Origin: Papaver somniferum
Lineage: Eukaryota; Streptophyta; Magnoliopsida; Ranunculales; Papaveraceae
Assembly (NCBI RefSeq): GCF_003573695.1
Contig: NC_039363.1
Span: 151,436,826 to 151,500,825, forward strand
DNA length: 64,000 bases
Direction: 5' to 3'
The notes below the pieces were generated by a model. The model saw nothing but the letters and a program-made list of their open reading frames with translations, ran no database searches and was not told where the DNA came from. Both the position numbers and the translations under genes were made by a program. Positions within the stretch are counted from its first letter, which is position 1; each line of letters starts with the position of its first letter. Below, in pieces: positions 49,261 through 60,251 of the stretch.

Positions 49261-49576
49261 CTTATTGACTACCTACTACCAAAAACTTTGAAAGAAAAAA
49301 GAATTCTTGCTCAGATCTGGTGCAAAAGGATCAAATCTGAGCAAGGAAGCTCAGAGGTTTTTTTCTTTTCTATCGAGAAAGGGAGGAGAAAGAGAATTTT
49401 TTTTTCCCAAACTCTTAGTCTCCTCCTTCTACTCACAGTAATTTAATTAAAAAAAAAGATAATTTATTAATTTAATATTACACTAGTCATTAATTATCTG
49501 AAATCAACTAATCATTACAATAACTTAATTAAAAAGGGTAATTTTAGTATTAAGATAAGTATGTGGATACGAGGTG

Positions 49577-50040
49577 TTCTTAAGCGGGACGACCGAAGAG
49601 AGTCCCTTCTATACTGTCACTATGCGGCCTAAAAATGTGTTGCTTGTAACGTTTTTCTTTTATTTTTAATCGATTCAATTGAATGGGTATTGATTGTTTT
49701 TTCTCGAAATTGAGTCAACGATCGGAGAGTTATCGTCCCCGACAACGGTTAGGAGCGATGAAAACGAATGGAAGTCGACCCGATTGACGACTAATATGGC
49801 ATGAAAATGGTTAAAAAACCGTCACCTAAACTTTTAATTTTAATCTTGATCGTTCATTGCCTACAAAATTCAGCCATCGGATCTAAAACTTTTAGAAAAT
49901 ATGTTACAAAATTGTTACAATATAAGTGTAAAAAAAGTATAACGCATATAAATGTTATAAAATCATTGTTACCAATATTGTTACAAAAGCTGTTACAAAT
50001 TGCGTCACAGAAACTAGCCCCCTACTTTGGTCGTCCCAGC
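49577..50040. mobile_element. Possible small inverted-repeat element, ~460 bp
   Basis: GCGGGACGACCGAAG at about 49578 faces CTTTGGTCGTCCCAGC ending near 50040; the inverted repeat is about 14 bp with small differences. No convincing target duplication was seen. The plus ORF within (49801-50061) crosses the right end and is unlikely to be a gene. Confidence 0.35.
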
Positions 50041-50326
50041 ACTGCTGAAGCCGTCATCTAGTTTACTTGGATAGAGCCCACTGAAGCAGCAACTCTTTAA
50101 AGGATCAGAGATAGATATTGAATATTTAAGAATCCTATTATTGGGGCTTGAACTCAACAGGATTTTGGGAGCTTAAAATGATATGTGTAGCTAAAAGGTG
50201 GATAGGGGGACATAAAGTATATGAAAAAGTCAAAAATACGCTTACCTAAATTTCAATATTCATTAAAAAAATAAAAATAAATAAATAAATCTAAGTCTAT
50301 AATCTTGTCCTTCTCTTCTCATTGGA

Positions 50327-50620
50327 AAATCATGATGAGATGGTGATCACGATTTCATCATGATGAAGATCATAAAAAAAAACTAAATATATTATCTTCA
50401 CCTCATCCTCCTTTTCTCATTCATAAATCATGATGAAGATGATGATGATTATAATTTTATCATGATGAGGATGATGATCATAAAGAAAACCCAAAATTAT
50501 CTTCTCATTCTCCTTCGTATTCATATATCATAATAAAGATGATGATCATAATTTCATCATGATGAAAATGATCATCATAAAAAGAAAAAACTAAGAAAAC
50601 TCATCATTTATTTTTGCTTT
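50327..50620. repeat. ~100-bp degenerate tandem repeat, three units
   Basis: Units start with ATCATGATGA/ATCATAATAA at about 50328, 50427 and 50527. Each combines a GATGATGATCAT-rich half and a CTCATTC-rich half. Confidence 0.6.
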
Positions 50621-50689
50621 TGAATGGTTAAAAAATCTGATTCGATGAATTTCGGGTAAAAAGTAAAAAACAGTTTCTGAAAGCATTTA

Positions 50690-51000
50690 CGGCCGGGAGT
50701 TCTTAGATTCCCAACCGTAAATCTAGATTACGGATTGTTTTCCCCATCCGCAAAAAATTACGGCTAGTGTTTCCCAGCCGTAACATGTCCTGATAATTAA
50801 AAAAAGAGGCTGAGAAACGGCTAGATTTTCCCAGCCGCAAATGAACTTACAGCTTTTTCGTCCTAATAATCAAAACCCAAATGTATAGATCTACGACAAT
50901 ATTTCCTAGCCGAGAGTGCTTAAGGCTGGGATGCAATGTTATCCCAGCTGTATACAATATTTTCGGCTGGAAATTCATCATTTCCCAGCTGAAACTGCAA
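50690..51000. repeat. Dispersed ACGGCTGGGAAA / TTTCCCAGCCGTAA dyads
   Basis: At least seven copies in either orientation, spaced about 30-70 bp (for example around 50691, 50715, 50761, 50785, 50817, 50838, 50930, 50985). No coding region is nearby. Composition and spacing resemble the intron-confined dyads of the PMD and MULE units. Confidence 0.6.
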
Positions 51001-51236
51001 AATACCCAAATTTTTAATAAATGTTTCCCGATTTGAATCAACAAAATCCTTTATATATAAAGTTATCTTAAGTAATTTAATACTTTAAGGATATGCTTCA
51101 CCATATTAGGGGGTTGATTTTCAAAAATGTTTAAAAAAAAAATCCTTAAAATCCTCTTGCTTAATCATTAAAAAAAAAGAGAAACAAAAAATTTGACGAA
51201 AAAAAAGTATTTGATTTTCATACAATTAGTGTAATA

Positions 51237-51312
51237 CTCTCTCCGTTCTTTTTTAATAGGCCAGTTTTGTTTTATTTATAGAAACTGGCCTATTAAAAAA
51301 GAACGGAGGGAG
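51237..51312. mobile_element. Minimal Stowaway-type MITE forming a near-perfect hairpin, 76 bp
   Basis: Arms of about 31 bp (CTCTCTCCGTTC...GGCCAGTTT against AAACTGGCC...GAACGGAGGGAG) with a single obvious mismatch and a ~14-nt loop. TA on both sides (51235-51236 and 51313-51314). Confidence 0.85.
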
Positions 51313-51743
51313 TAATTAATTGTAGTTCTTATACAAATCATAATTAATTTAGTTAATCATCCTAATTAACGCTAATTCAAATGAGGGTATCTTAGGCATT
51401 AATAAAATAATAGGATAGGGGGTCATTGGATTTGTTATTTCATGACCCAATAAAGCCCCCAAAATCCAACCCCAATAATAGGATTAGAACTCCAAGAATC
51501 CAAAGCTAAGAGGCCACAACACCTATAAACCACGTTTCCCCGAAAGAAATTCTTTCCATTCTCTTTCAGTTGGACCATACTTATTAGTGATCATCCCCAA
51601 CGTGATTTGCAGTCAACAGTTGAGCCCAGTCATCCCTAAAGTATTTTGCAGTCACCAGTTTTGAGTGAACTGTCAAACGAAGGTTGTAAAGATTCGAAAG
51701 TGTTGTTATTCATAAGTCGTTGATATGAGAAATGTTAGGCGCT

Positions 51744-51844
51744 CATCCATTGATCTCGTATCCATTATATAAACCATCCAACTCCATTTGGTACATTAGC
51801 CACGAAATGATAAACAAGTACGGCGAAAGCGGGCAGCCTTTGCC
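51744..51844 (-). pseudogene. LINE reverse transcriptase fragment
   Basis: One frame encodes GKGCPLSPYLFII, the conserved motif that precedes the FADD box in plant LINE RTs, followed by LMYQMELDG and a stop. It lies downstream of the RNase H end of the neighbouring LINE, so it must come from another copy or from a rearrangement. Confidence 0.7.
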
Positions 51845-51959
51845 GTATGTATGTATACCCCTGTTTTCCGCAAGTCAATAATTGTATAAAAGAAACCAGT
51901 GATCACAGAAGGATTAGTAAACAAGAAAGAAGGCTACAGTAGCCTCAAAAAATTGTTTA

Positions 51960-54900
51960 CTATCTAAAACGAAAATAAGAAACAGCAGGCATCTCTAGAT
52001 TAATACTAATAAAGTTCGGCCTACCCGTAAAGCTTATTGTTTCACCTTGTGACAGATTACATCCTCTTTTGGCCAATGTATCAGCTGTAGAATTAACTTC
52101 CCTATAAGCATGTTCGAAGCTGATTGTCTCATATTTAGCACAGGCAGCTAAGCCACTTGTATATAATATCCCACGGCAGACTCTTGTTGCGACAAGCTGA
52201 GATTGCACTACAAGAATCCGACCTAACTCGTGTATCTTTCTTGATCCTAACTGGGAATCCCAGTCCAAACCCAAAGTAATTGCTGAAATCTCAGTTAGTC
52301 ATTACACCCAAGCCAAAAATGGCAGCACACAAACACTCACAATCTGAGTTTCTGGCCACAACACCCGCGCCAGAGACACCAGGATTACCTGCTGCAGCTC
52401 CATCACAGCAAACTAAAACTTCATCAGCAGATGGTGCAATCCATAGGCATTCAATAGGAGTTACCTCTTTCACCTTCCTATACTCCACTCTAAAGTAGTT
52501 CAAAATCCTAAAATCATCTGGCTAATCATACATAATATACCCTTGGATCTTTTTGAATTGACATGGACTTGCTGATGAACTTTAGCCTTTAGTTTATGTA
52601 ACTTTGGCACCATTCCATCAAAAATCACCTTATTCCGTAAGTTCCATAGACCCGATGTTATTGCCATAACCGCAACAAGCCACAGATCTTTAATCTACTC
52701 TTACCTTTAGCAACTTTGTAACAATCAATAAGATCATGCACTGGCTGCATGCATATTAAAAATACCAGCAATCCAAGCCCAGATTTGTTGAGCAAATCTG
52801 CAATTCCACAGAATACTGCACGATAGAATCTTCACCTGTACCACAGACTGCACATCGATTGGCAAAGGAATTCGCAATCTCTCTTGCACTTTATCCAAAG
52901 TAGCACAACAGTCTTCACGAAGTAACTAGCAAGGGCCGGATGAATATGTTTTCTCCAGATCAGATTAGTCCCTGCATAAGAAGAAAACTTTTTACGTACC
53001 ACAGCTCTTGCTGATTTAACTGAGAAAATGCCCTTCTGATCAGCCATCCCAGCTCTTATATCATCTCCACCTACCGGATTAGGTAAAGAATCAATAGCGA
53101 TACCAACAGATTCCACGATACCACGAACCTCCGGAGGAAAAGACCAAGTATTATAAGAAATCATATCACACACTCTGGAACTAAATTCGCTCCTAGCAGA
53201 ACTAGGAATACCCATCAGCTCAGCAATGCTCAACTCAGCACACCAATTGTCAAAGGAAAGCGAAGTATTAACACTATCACCAACCAGACATTTGATGTTT
53301 TGATCAACCTCAGCAGCGACCCATCCAATACTAGGAAAAATAGACGATCGAAAAATGGTAGTCAATTACGTCACCATTCACCTTCAAATATTTGGCATGA
53401 AGAAACTGAGCCCAAATTTTCCACCAAAGTTTCATAATCAAAGCTTTATTCATAACCTTCAATCGAGTAAGACCCAAACCACCTTCACTAAAAGGGCAGC
53501 AAAGCTTATCAAAACCAACAACAAAACATCTACTAGTCTTCGAATCACCCGTCCACAAAAAATTCCTAATAGCAGTTTCACAATCACGAATAATACGTGA
53601 AGGCCATTTGTATTCTGCCATAGAATGAATTGGGTAACTAGCAATGACCGATTTGATAAGAACCAGTCTAGCCTGGAAAAATAGCAACCTACCTACCCAG
53701 CCAGCAAGAGTATCACGCAACTCCTCCACAACCGGACGTATATGGTCATTCTTAACAGCACCACTCATGAGTTGCACATCGAGATATCTGTCAGGGAAAC
53801 TGGCAAGTTTCAATACCTGTAATGTCCGTCATATTGCTTCTCTCAACAGCTGAACCACCTCCAAAATAAATCTTGCTCTTAGCTTTGCTAATTGCTTGAC
53901 CTGAAGATCTTTCATATTTCTCAAGTAAATTCAAAAGATTCAACAGATTTTTCCTATCACCTTTACAGAAAACAAGAATGTCGTCTGCAAATAGTATGCA
54001 TGTATCCCCTACTACCCGGGAAAAAGCCTTGAGGAGACCCGTTGACTAGAAACGAAAAAGATGAATGAAGTAGTAAGGTTGCCGTCTTCCCTTGTGTATC
54101 TCATGGTGATATCTTCTTGCAATTTACCAAGTAGAAGATTTTGTTGCTCAGTTTCTTTGGTAAAAACCAAAGGATTTTCTGCTCCACTTAGTAATCAAGA
54201 TCACTCCACAGGAGCTCAAATCTGAAAATTCCACTGTGTTTCTTAGTCGACCTGGTAGTCTTTAGGAAAATTGGCCCGTGATCACTATTTAATCTTGGAA
54301 GAGTAAACACAGCAGCTATTGGGACAATGACCACCATGCTGTGTCACAAAGAACTCTGTTAAGAGGTTCACAGCTAGGTTCTCAGTAACTGAACTGCTGC
54401 ACCCAGTAAACGTAGGACCAACAAAACCAATGTCGATGCCTTAATAACTCTTAATTCTACATCAGCCGTCAACAGAAGACCCAAGCCTCCACTCTTACCA
54501 GCCACAGGCACAAAACGATAGTATCTAAACCCCAAAGAATCAAATAACTTAATTGATGCAGTCAACTTAGTCTCAGAGAGGATACCCATAGTTTGCCTGC
54601 ATAGTTTGAGGAACGCTCGAAGTGTTCGAATTGTCCCGCCATTCCCCAAGCCGCAACAATTCCATAAGAAAACTAACAATGCCCTTGCGGCCCATTCTGC
54701 AGACAGCTGCCACATCCTTATCATCCTTATGAGTACTTCTAGTCTTCGAGCTTTGGCACCAATCCATCGGCATAGAACCACTCTTCCTTCCAATGTATAG
54801 TGGTGGATGTTTCCTCCTCATGATTAACACGAGCTCTCCTCTCCCAGGTTTTCGGTTTAATGGTGGAATCAGTAGTGGCACAAACTTGAAACTCAGAGAG

Positions 54901-55005
54901 AATTTTTACTGGTGGTGATTCGACAGTGGCTTCCAGAGTAGTTACAGAAGCCAATCTTTCTTTTATATACATTCCTGCATCATTGGATGACCTTTCTACA
55001 GGCAA
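51960..55005 (-). pseudogene. L1-type LINE, internally deleted
   Basis: Reading leftwards: a short ORF (to 54739) of unclear origin; endonuclease with FLWNCCGLGN and ILSETKL (about 54400-54680); then a jump to the RT palm, where ILFADDILVFC holds the catalytic FADD box (around 53950-53990). Next come the RT thumb region (FQARLVLIKSVIASYPIHSM, FLWTGDSK, FSEGGLGLTRL), zf-RVT-like sequence (FSVKSARAVVRKKF), and RNase H (CCDGAAAGNPGVSGAG; HAYREVNSTADTLAKRG). The first half of RT is missing and the frame breaks several times, so the copy is dead. Confidence 0.88.
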
Positions 55006-55206
55006 GCTGGCAGATTATTAACAAATGCTTAACTGGACTGTGTGAAGCTGACATTTTTGCACAACAAACTTATCTAGTTATCTTATCATTTTAATAACTA
55101 GAATTCAAAAAGCCAACACAATTTTTCATAACTGAAGTTGTGATAAAGCCCACCCACTACTAATGATTCGCGAAAAAAATTCATCTTGGATAGAACTAAA
55201 AAAAGC

Positions 55207-55430
55207 CTAGAGCGAATATATCAAAGAGAAAAGGTAATCACATAAGAGGAATAAACATATTGACCAAGCAAAAAAAAAAAAAGTCACTCCACAAACTTCA
55301 ATAATCACATACCAGACCACAAAAAACAGATCATGGCCGCCAACGTCTACAGGACAGTGAACCTCGTCCCATGCCACAGTAATCACTTTCTTTCTCTCAA
55401 AATCACCAAACCACAAAAAATTCTTCTAAC
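55207..55430 (-). pseudogene. Second LINE fragment (RT thumb)
   Basis: The start encodes FLWFGDFERKKVITVAWDEV then CPVDVGG, matching the FLWSG...VAWDKVC.P..GGLG block of plant LINEs. It duplicates a block already present in the LINE at 51960-55005, so it is an independent insertion. The rest of the ORF is hydrophobic noise. Confidence 0.6.
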
Positions 55431-55907
55431 AAGTGCAAACTGCAAACTTATCAAATAAGTATCATAGTGAAATTAGAAGAAATATAACAGGGAAGAAAGA
55501 GATAAAGGTCAGATTATAAGAAAGATGACATCATAAAACAAATGAGGAAATAAGAAAGAAACCATGATCTACAAAAAAACACCATAAATTCATAATTAAG
55601 TAATCATTGTTACACTATGATATACAAAGCGGACTTAATAACTACCAATACTAACTACCCAATACTAAACCACTTTATAATTAATTATGTTCCGATCATC
55701 CAAAGAAAAGCAACATTATTACACAATTTCACGTTTCCAACCCCTGATTAATTAGTCTGCCTAATCTTTTGCAGTGACTACACCGCTAGCCCTCAAGAGA
55801 AAGAACTCCAAGAAGCAACTACAGTTAATGACTAACAGTGGGTAAACTTACGACTATAAGTAAAGTGAAGGTGTCAGCCATTTCGAAGAGAAAGAAAACA
55901 ACAAATA
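55431..55907. other. AT-rich spacer, no gene
   Basis: Contains the likely 3' region of the minus-strand transposase gene. Nothing else seen. Confidence 0.4.
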
Positions 55908-57016
55908 TCAACTAACGAACAAATTGTCTGCCCATGATTCTACAAGACTCTTTGCAATGCTATCTCTGGCACTTATTGCACTTGGAGGCGGGTTACCAAC
56001 TACAGGAGTAGCACAGTTACCAATATTTGTTGAGAACTTCACATGAAGTTCATCTTTTCTTACCTTGCAGATATTATGCAAGATACAGCATACACGTACA
56101 ATTGTTGGTATATTTGTGAGATCAACTTCTATTTCTTTCTTCAAGAAAGACCACCTCCCTACAAGTTCTTCAAATGCTTCCCGGACAATCTGCTGGACTT
56201 TCAGAATTCTTCCATTAAACATCAGATACTCTTCGCTAGTCAAGTTTGATCTCGGATAAGGCACCATAAGCCAATCCTGTAGAGGATATCTTTGTCCTCC
56301 AGCAATAATTTCTCCTAAACCAATTTTCATAGAGATATTAGACATCCACAGAACCTCCTCGTCAGTCTTCATTCCACCAACCTCATGATGACAGTATACA
56401 TCTATAAATATTCCTTTTGAATCAACCAGCCCTTGAACAGGGAGAGTATGTAAATCACATCCAAAACATTTGTTGATTAACTGATCATAACGTTTGTCTT
56501 TTTTTTTCGGATTTAATCGGAGGTAAGTGGTGTACAGAGTTCCTACGATGTTGGGTATGCCAGAAGCTTCTTGAAACTCATTCTTAATTCTAGCACGATC
56601 TTCAGTTTCAGGCCATTCAAGGTAATTTTCTTTCAATACGTCCTCAATTGCCTGGTACACCTCCAAACAGTATTTTTGAAAAGTTTGGGGAGGTAGACCA
56701 AACTTTCTCATACCTTCTATCATCTTTGCTCCATTGGCCAATCTCCATAATGCAATTGCTACTCTTTCATCCAAAGGGTAATTGGGATTTTTTATCTTAT
56801 AGTTACCCTCTAACAATTGACAAACAAATTCAAAAGTTTCCTTTGAAATTCTGAATTCATTCCTGTATTCTTTTCCAGATAAGTTTTTCAATTTCAAAAA
56901 CCCTCCCTATTCTTGTACTCATCCTTTGTCTTTAGTTTCTTATACTTCTTATGCTCCTCAGTTATCTTTCTTTTCTCAGATCGACAAACATTTGAAGTAC
57001 CAGAATCACCATCCAT
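55908..57016 (-). CDS. PIF/Harbinger transposase (ALP1/HARBI1-like), one frameshift near the start
   Basis: Main ORF 55908-56897 (330 codons, no internal stop). N-terminal part YRNEFRISKETFEFVCQLL and VAIALWRLANGAKM; DDE_4 core with VQGLVDSKGIFIDV (first Asp), QDWLMVPYPRSNLTSEE (second Asp), AFEELVGRWSFLKKEIEV (Glu) and VRVCCILHNICKV. The natural start is probably the ATG at 57014-57016 (MDGDSGTSNVCRSEKRK), but its frame meets a TGA at about 56901. One extra T in the T-run there would restore continuity. Untranslated exons seem to lie upstream (donor near 57440, acceptor near 57152). It is either a lightly damaged transposase or, if the frameshift is an assembly error, an intact gene. No inverted ends were seen around it. 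Confidence 0.85.
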
Positions 57017-57700
57017 ATCACAGTAATAGAATTAACAACTACGAACCGGAAAAGTGAACACTTACAGAAGTAATTGACTCATCAGCAAACTTTTCCAGGG
57101 ACAAAACAGAACTCCAATTTGATTCTCTTCCGGGTCTCTTCTGGGAAAACCCTGTAGTGAAACAGACAATCACTAATTAGATATTACAGTAAAACTGATA
57201 GAAGAATTTCATTCACCAATTAAGCAAGTGAAATCTAATTCGATTCACACTAGTACATCTTGAACAAGAAGCATTGAAAAAAAAAAAAAACTAAGTTCAA
57301 AAGAAAACCAAAAAAAACACTGAAATTAAGAAACTAAAACCTCTATACTAGGAAGCAGGCTCAGACAGAAGTATTCAAACATTTAGATCGACCAATTTTT
57401 TTTTTTAAAAATATAGCAAAACACAAACACAAAACATTACCTTAATCAGCATTCAAATTACCACCAAAACCTTCAATCCCGATACAATAATTAGTTGTTC
57501 GAGCAACAACGAAACAAGAAATTGAATGTGAAACAGGGATAATGCTGTGGAGGTTGAAGTAATTGTAGGGTTTTTGAAATTGATCTTGGAGAAGATATGA
57601 AAAGATTAATTAGGGCAATTGTAGACACAAATCAGGAGAAATTTCTTACTGCTTACTTTCTCTGATGACATCAACAAAATGGAGTGAGAGTCGGCGCTAA

Positions 57701-58249
57701 GAGCGTCCATAGTGGTGCGAGTATAACCAAAGACCAAAAACTAAAAAAAAAGACCAAATTTCGTTTTAGTCCGTCATGTGGCGTAGTGGGAAAAGAGTAT
57801 ATTTGGTCGTGCGTTGATAAACATTACGCCTGGGATCAGGCGTTGGTAAAGATAACGCCCGAATGGGGCGTTGATAAAGATAACGCGCGAGTGGGGCGTT
57901 GGTATTGAAAGTGGGGCGTTAAGTATATCAACGCCCGTTTCATGCGTACATTATATCAACGTCCCATCGGGCGTACATTATATCAACGCCCCGTTTCAGG
58001 CGTACATTATATCAACGTCCCGTTTCATGCGTACATTATATCAACGCCCGATGAATGGCGGAGATTATATCAACGCCCGATGTGTAGCAGAGATTATATC
58101 AACGCCCGACTATATTTGGATTTGGTCCTGATCGCAGACCAAATTTGGTCTGGATTTTACTCTTTGATCAAATTTTGATCGATGGTCCGTCCCACTACGC
58201 CAGCCCACTCGACTGAAAATTTGGGTTTAGTCGTCCATTGCAGTTGCTC
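57701..58249. mobile_element. Tourist-like MITE with internal minisatellite, 549 bp
   Basis: Flanked by TAA on both sides (57698-57700 and 58250-58252). Left end GAGCGTCCATAGTGG, right end (reverse) GAGCAACTGCAATGG, and inner parts ACCAAAGACCAAA and its reverse are related. The ends and TAA target fit PIF/Harbinger MITEs. The interior is an array of ATATCAACGCCCG-type units rather than unique DNA. Confidence 0.75.
57925..58115. repeat. Minisatellite of ~34-36-bp units (TATATCAACGCCCG core)
   Basis: At least six units: TATATCAACG(C/T)CC then a variable (G)TTTCATGCGTACAT-like half. GGGCGTTGATAAAGATAACGC units upstream (57845-57900) are inverted relatives. Each unit has potential to pair with a neighbour (GGGCGT/ACGCCC). 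Confidence 0.75.
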
Positions 58250-58252
58250 TAA

Positions 58253-59265
58253 AGATACAAGTACAACACTGTGCAGATGTTAATGACTTCATTTAGTGAT
58301 GAGTACTGTTGACTGAAGAAGGTCTAAAATGGCCTCAGCATTTAACTAAATTGCTGTACAGCCACAAAGAACAGAAAATTTAAATTAAGGTTAACTTAGA
58401 CATTTCTCTTTATCTAGAACCAGGTGTCAACTTATCCACCTTAATTAAAAACACTGCTAATCATTACTTAACTAACTAATCTCTTCTGACCACTAATTCT
58501 TGTACGGTAGAAATGAAAGTTTTTGCTAATCATTATCACATGCAGTAGAAACGAAAGTCTTAAATAACCAAAATATGGTACTAATCATAGATTAGGGCAC
58601 CAACTGAATCAGCCATTACTGATAATAAGAGAAGCAAACATCAAACAAAGAATTACCATCACAAACAAATTTTGGTTTACATAAATTTGTCAAATTGGTC
58701 GTTACTTGACTTAAAAACAATTTTAAATGACAAAACTGAACTCAAAAGTCGTGGTCGCCGTCTGCAGGTAGTAATAACACTATACCCCCCTGCAGCTTTA
58801 TCCAACATGGAATAGTTGTGCAACAAACTTCCTATGTGATGCTCAAACATGATAATTGAAGATGCTCAACATGATTTGCTCATGGACCAGCTCAGCCTCT
58901 TGTATTTGCCGAATGAGCTACAAAGTCTCTATCCATGTACCTTCCTGCATGTTCTTCTTCAACTCATGCTGTCACCAAAGTCAACAAGTAGTAACTGAAG
59001 GACACAAACCACACATTCTAAACTTCACCATGCATGCAGCAATAACCAAGTTCAGTTTCAGCTCGCCTTTTCATAAACATCCCACTTTATCTCGCAAGAC
59101 AAAAGCTCTGCTTTAGTTTTCGGGATTGTTTCATTAATCTGTTTCAACTTGCAAAGGTTCTCGTAGTCAAATGCAACCATCATGAAATGACAGTTTTGAC
59201 TTAACCTGTAATTACTGGGAATTCAGTAGCACATCCAAGTAAGAAAAAAAAACAGATTTAAGACA
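58253..59265. other. Spacer without recognisable genes
   Basis: No coding or RNA gene supported; the plus ORF 58856-59116 has no domain. Confidence 0.4.
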
Positions 59266-59907
59266 TGATAAAGATTTTGGATAAGAAAATCTTTATTGAT
59301 TAAGCACATCAAGTAGTGAAAGATACAAGTTCTCGAGTACAAGGAAATCCTAATCTCTCACTCTAAATAAAGCTCTCCCCTGCCTTAGAATCTGACCCTC
59401 ATACATTGCCCAAGGACCCCTATTTATAGACCAATCGACCCTAATGGTGTACAACTCATTTTACTTCGTCTGTATTTCGTGGAGATGCTTTAAACTTCGC
59501 CCAGATCATTTTTCATAAATTTTTCCTCTTTCTTTCGTTGACAATTTTGGATGTTTGTCGGGACAACTGTCTCTTTTCTTGCTCCATAATTTCTGACTTC
59601 GCAAATTATCTTTTCAGCCAAGTAACCTTATTTCGCTAATATATACTTCGTGACTGGTATCTTGCCGGACCTCCAATTGATCGATGCTTCGCAACTTAGA
59701 CTCTTCAAGTGAGTTATCTCGCCTTAATATGATATCTCGCGCGTGGTTTTTCATTTCATCAATCATTCAATAATGACGATCCTGACTTGATTTGACATGT
59801 CACTGACGAGGATTTTCGGGGAACGGTGTAAGATCTTTCGACAAGATTCCCTTGAATGACTCGTGCCTTCTCCTACGTCCACGTGGCGAATCGTATCTTT
59901 GGTATCT
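59266..59907 (-). repeat. Probable 3' LTR of a second Tat-type element D (~642 bp)
   Basis: Inferred from TGATAAAG (59266) to GGTATCTACA (59907), a minus-strand TATA box TATAAATA (59421-59428) and a purine-rich reverse-strand stretch immediately to the right (PPT position). The partner LTR would lie beyond the window, so the boundaries are provisional. Confidence 0.5.
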
Positions 59908-60080
59908 ACATTTTTATTTTTCTTATTCTACTCGAACGAGGTGAGGGTGGAATAAGAACCGTCTGAAGTTGTATAGCCGCATATCTGCCCTCTTATGCCC
60001 TTCCACGTGGTCTCTTTCCCCATGCAACCGTTGATTACCGGTTCGTATTCTTCGATCGTGGATATCCTAGTTTGACCAAT

Positions 60081-60088
60081 TATAAATA
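60081..60088 (+). promoter_or_regulatory. TATA box of the antisense gene of element D
   Basis: TATAAATA lies about 100 bp upstream of the possible original start (60180) and 170 bp upstream of the ATG at 60252, followed by a CT-rich leader. It points opposite to the LTR promoter. Confidence 0.55.
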
Positions 60089-60251
60089 CCCTCATCCTTT
60101 TAGGATTTTTTTTTAACCTTTCTTCTTCTCTCCCTTTTACCGTCTTCTGTAAATTTAGGACTTGCTTCATTCTGCTTAAACGACTCCCAAGAAAATCCCT
60201 AACCCTACCACATCTAGGACTTATGAGGAATTCAAAGTCGACTTCCAGAAG

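Noticed and set aside
57925..58115. Regularly spaced repeats resembling a CRISPR array
   Set aside because: Plant nuclear DNA, units are contiguous and degenerate without unique spacers, no cas genes; it is a minisatellite inside a MITE.
58856..59116. Plus ORF of 86 aa
   Set aside because: No recognisable domain, no splice or promoter context; likely chance.
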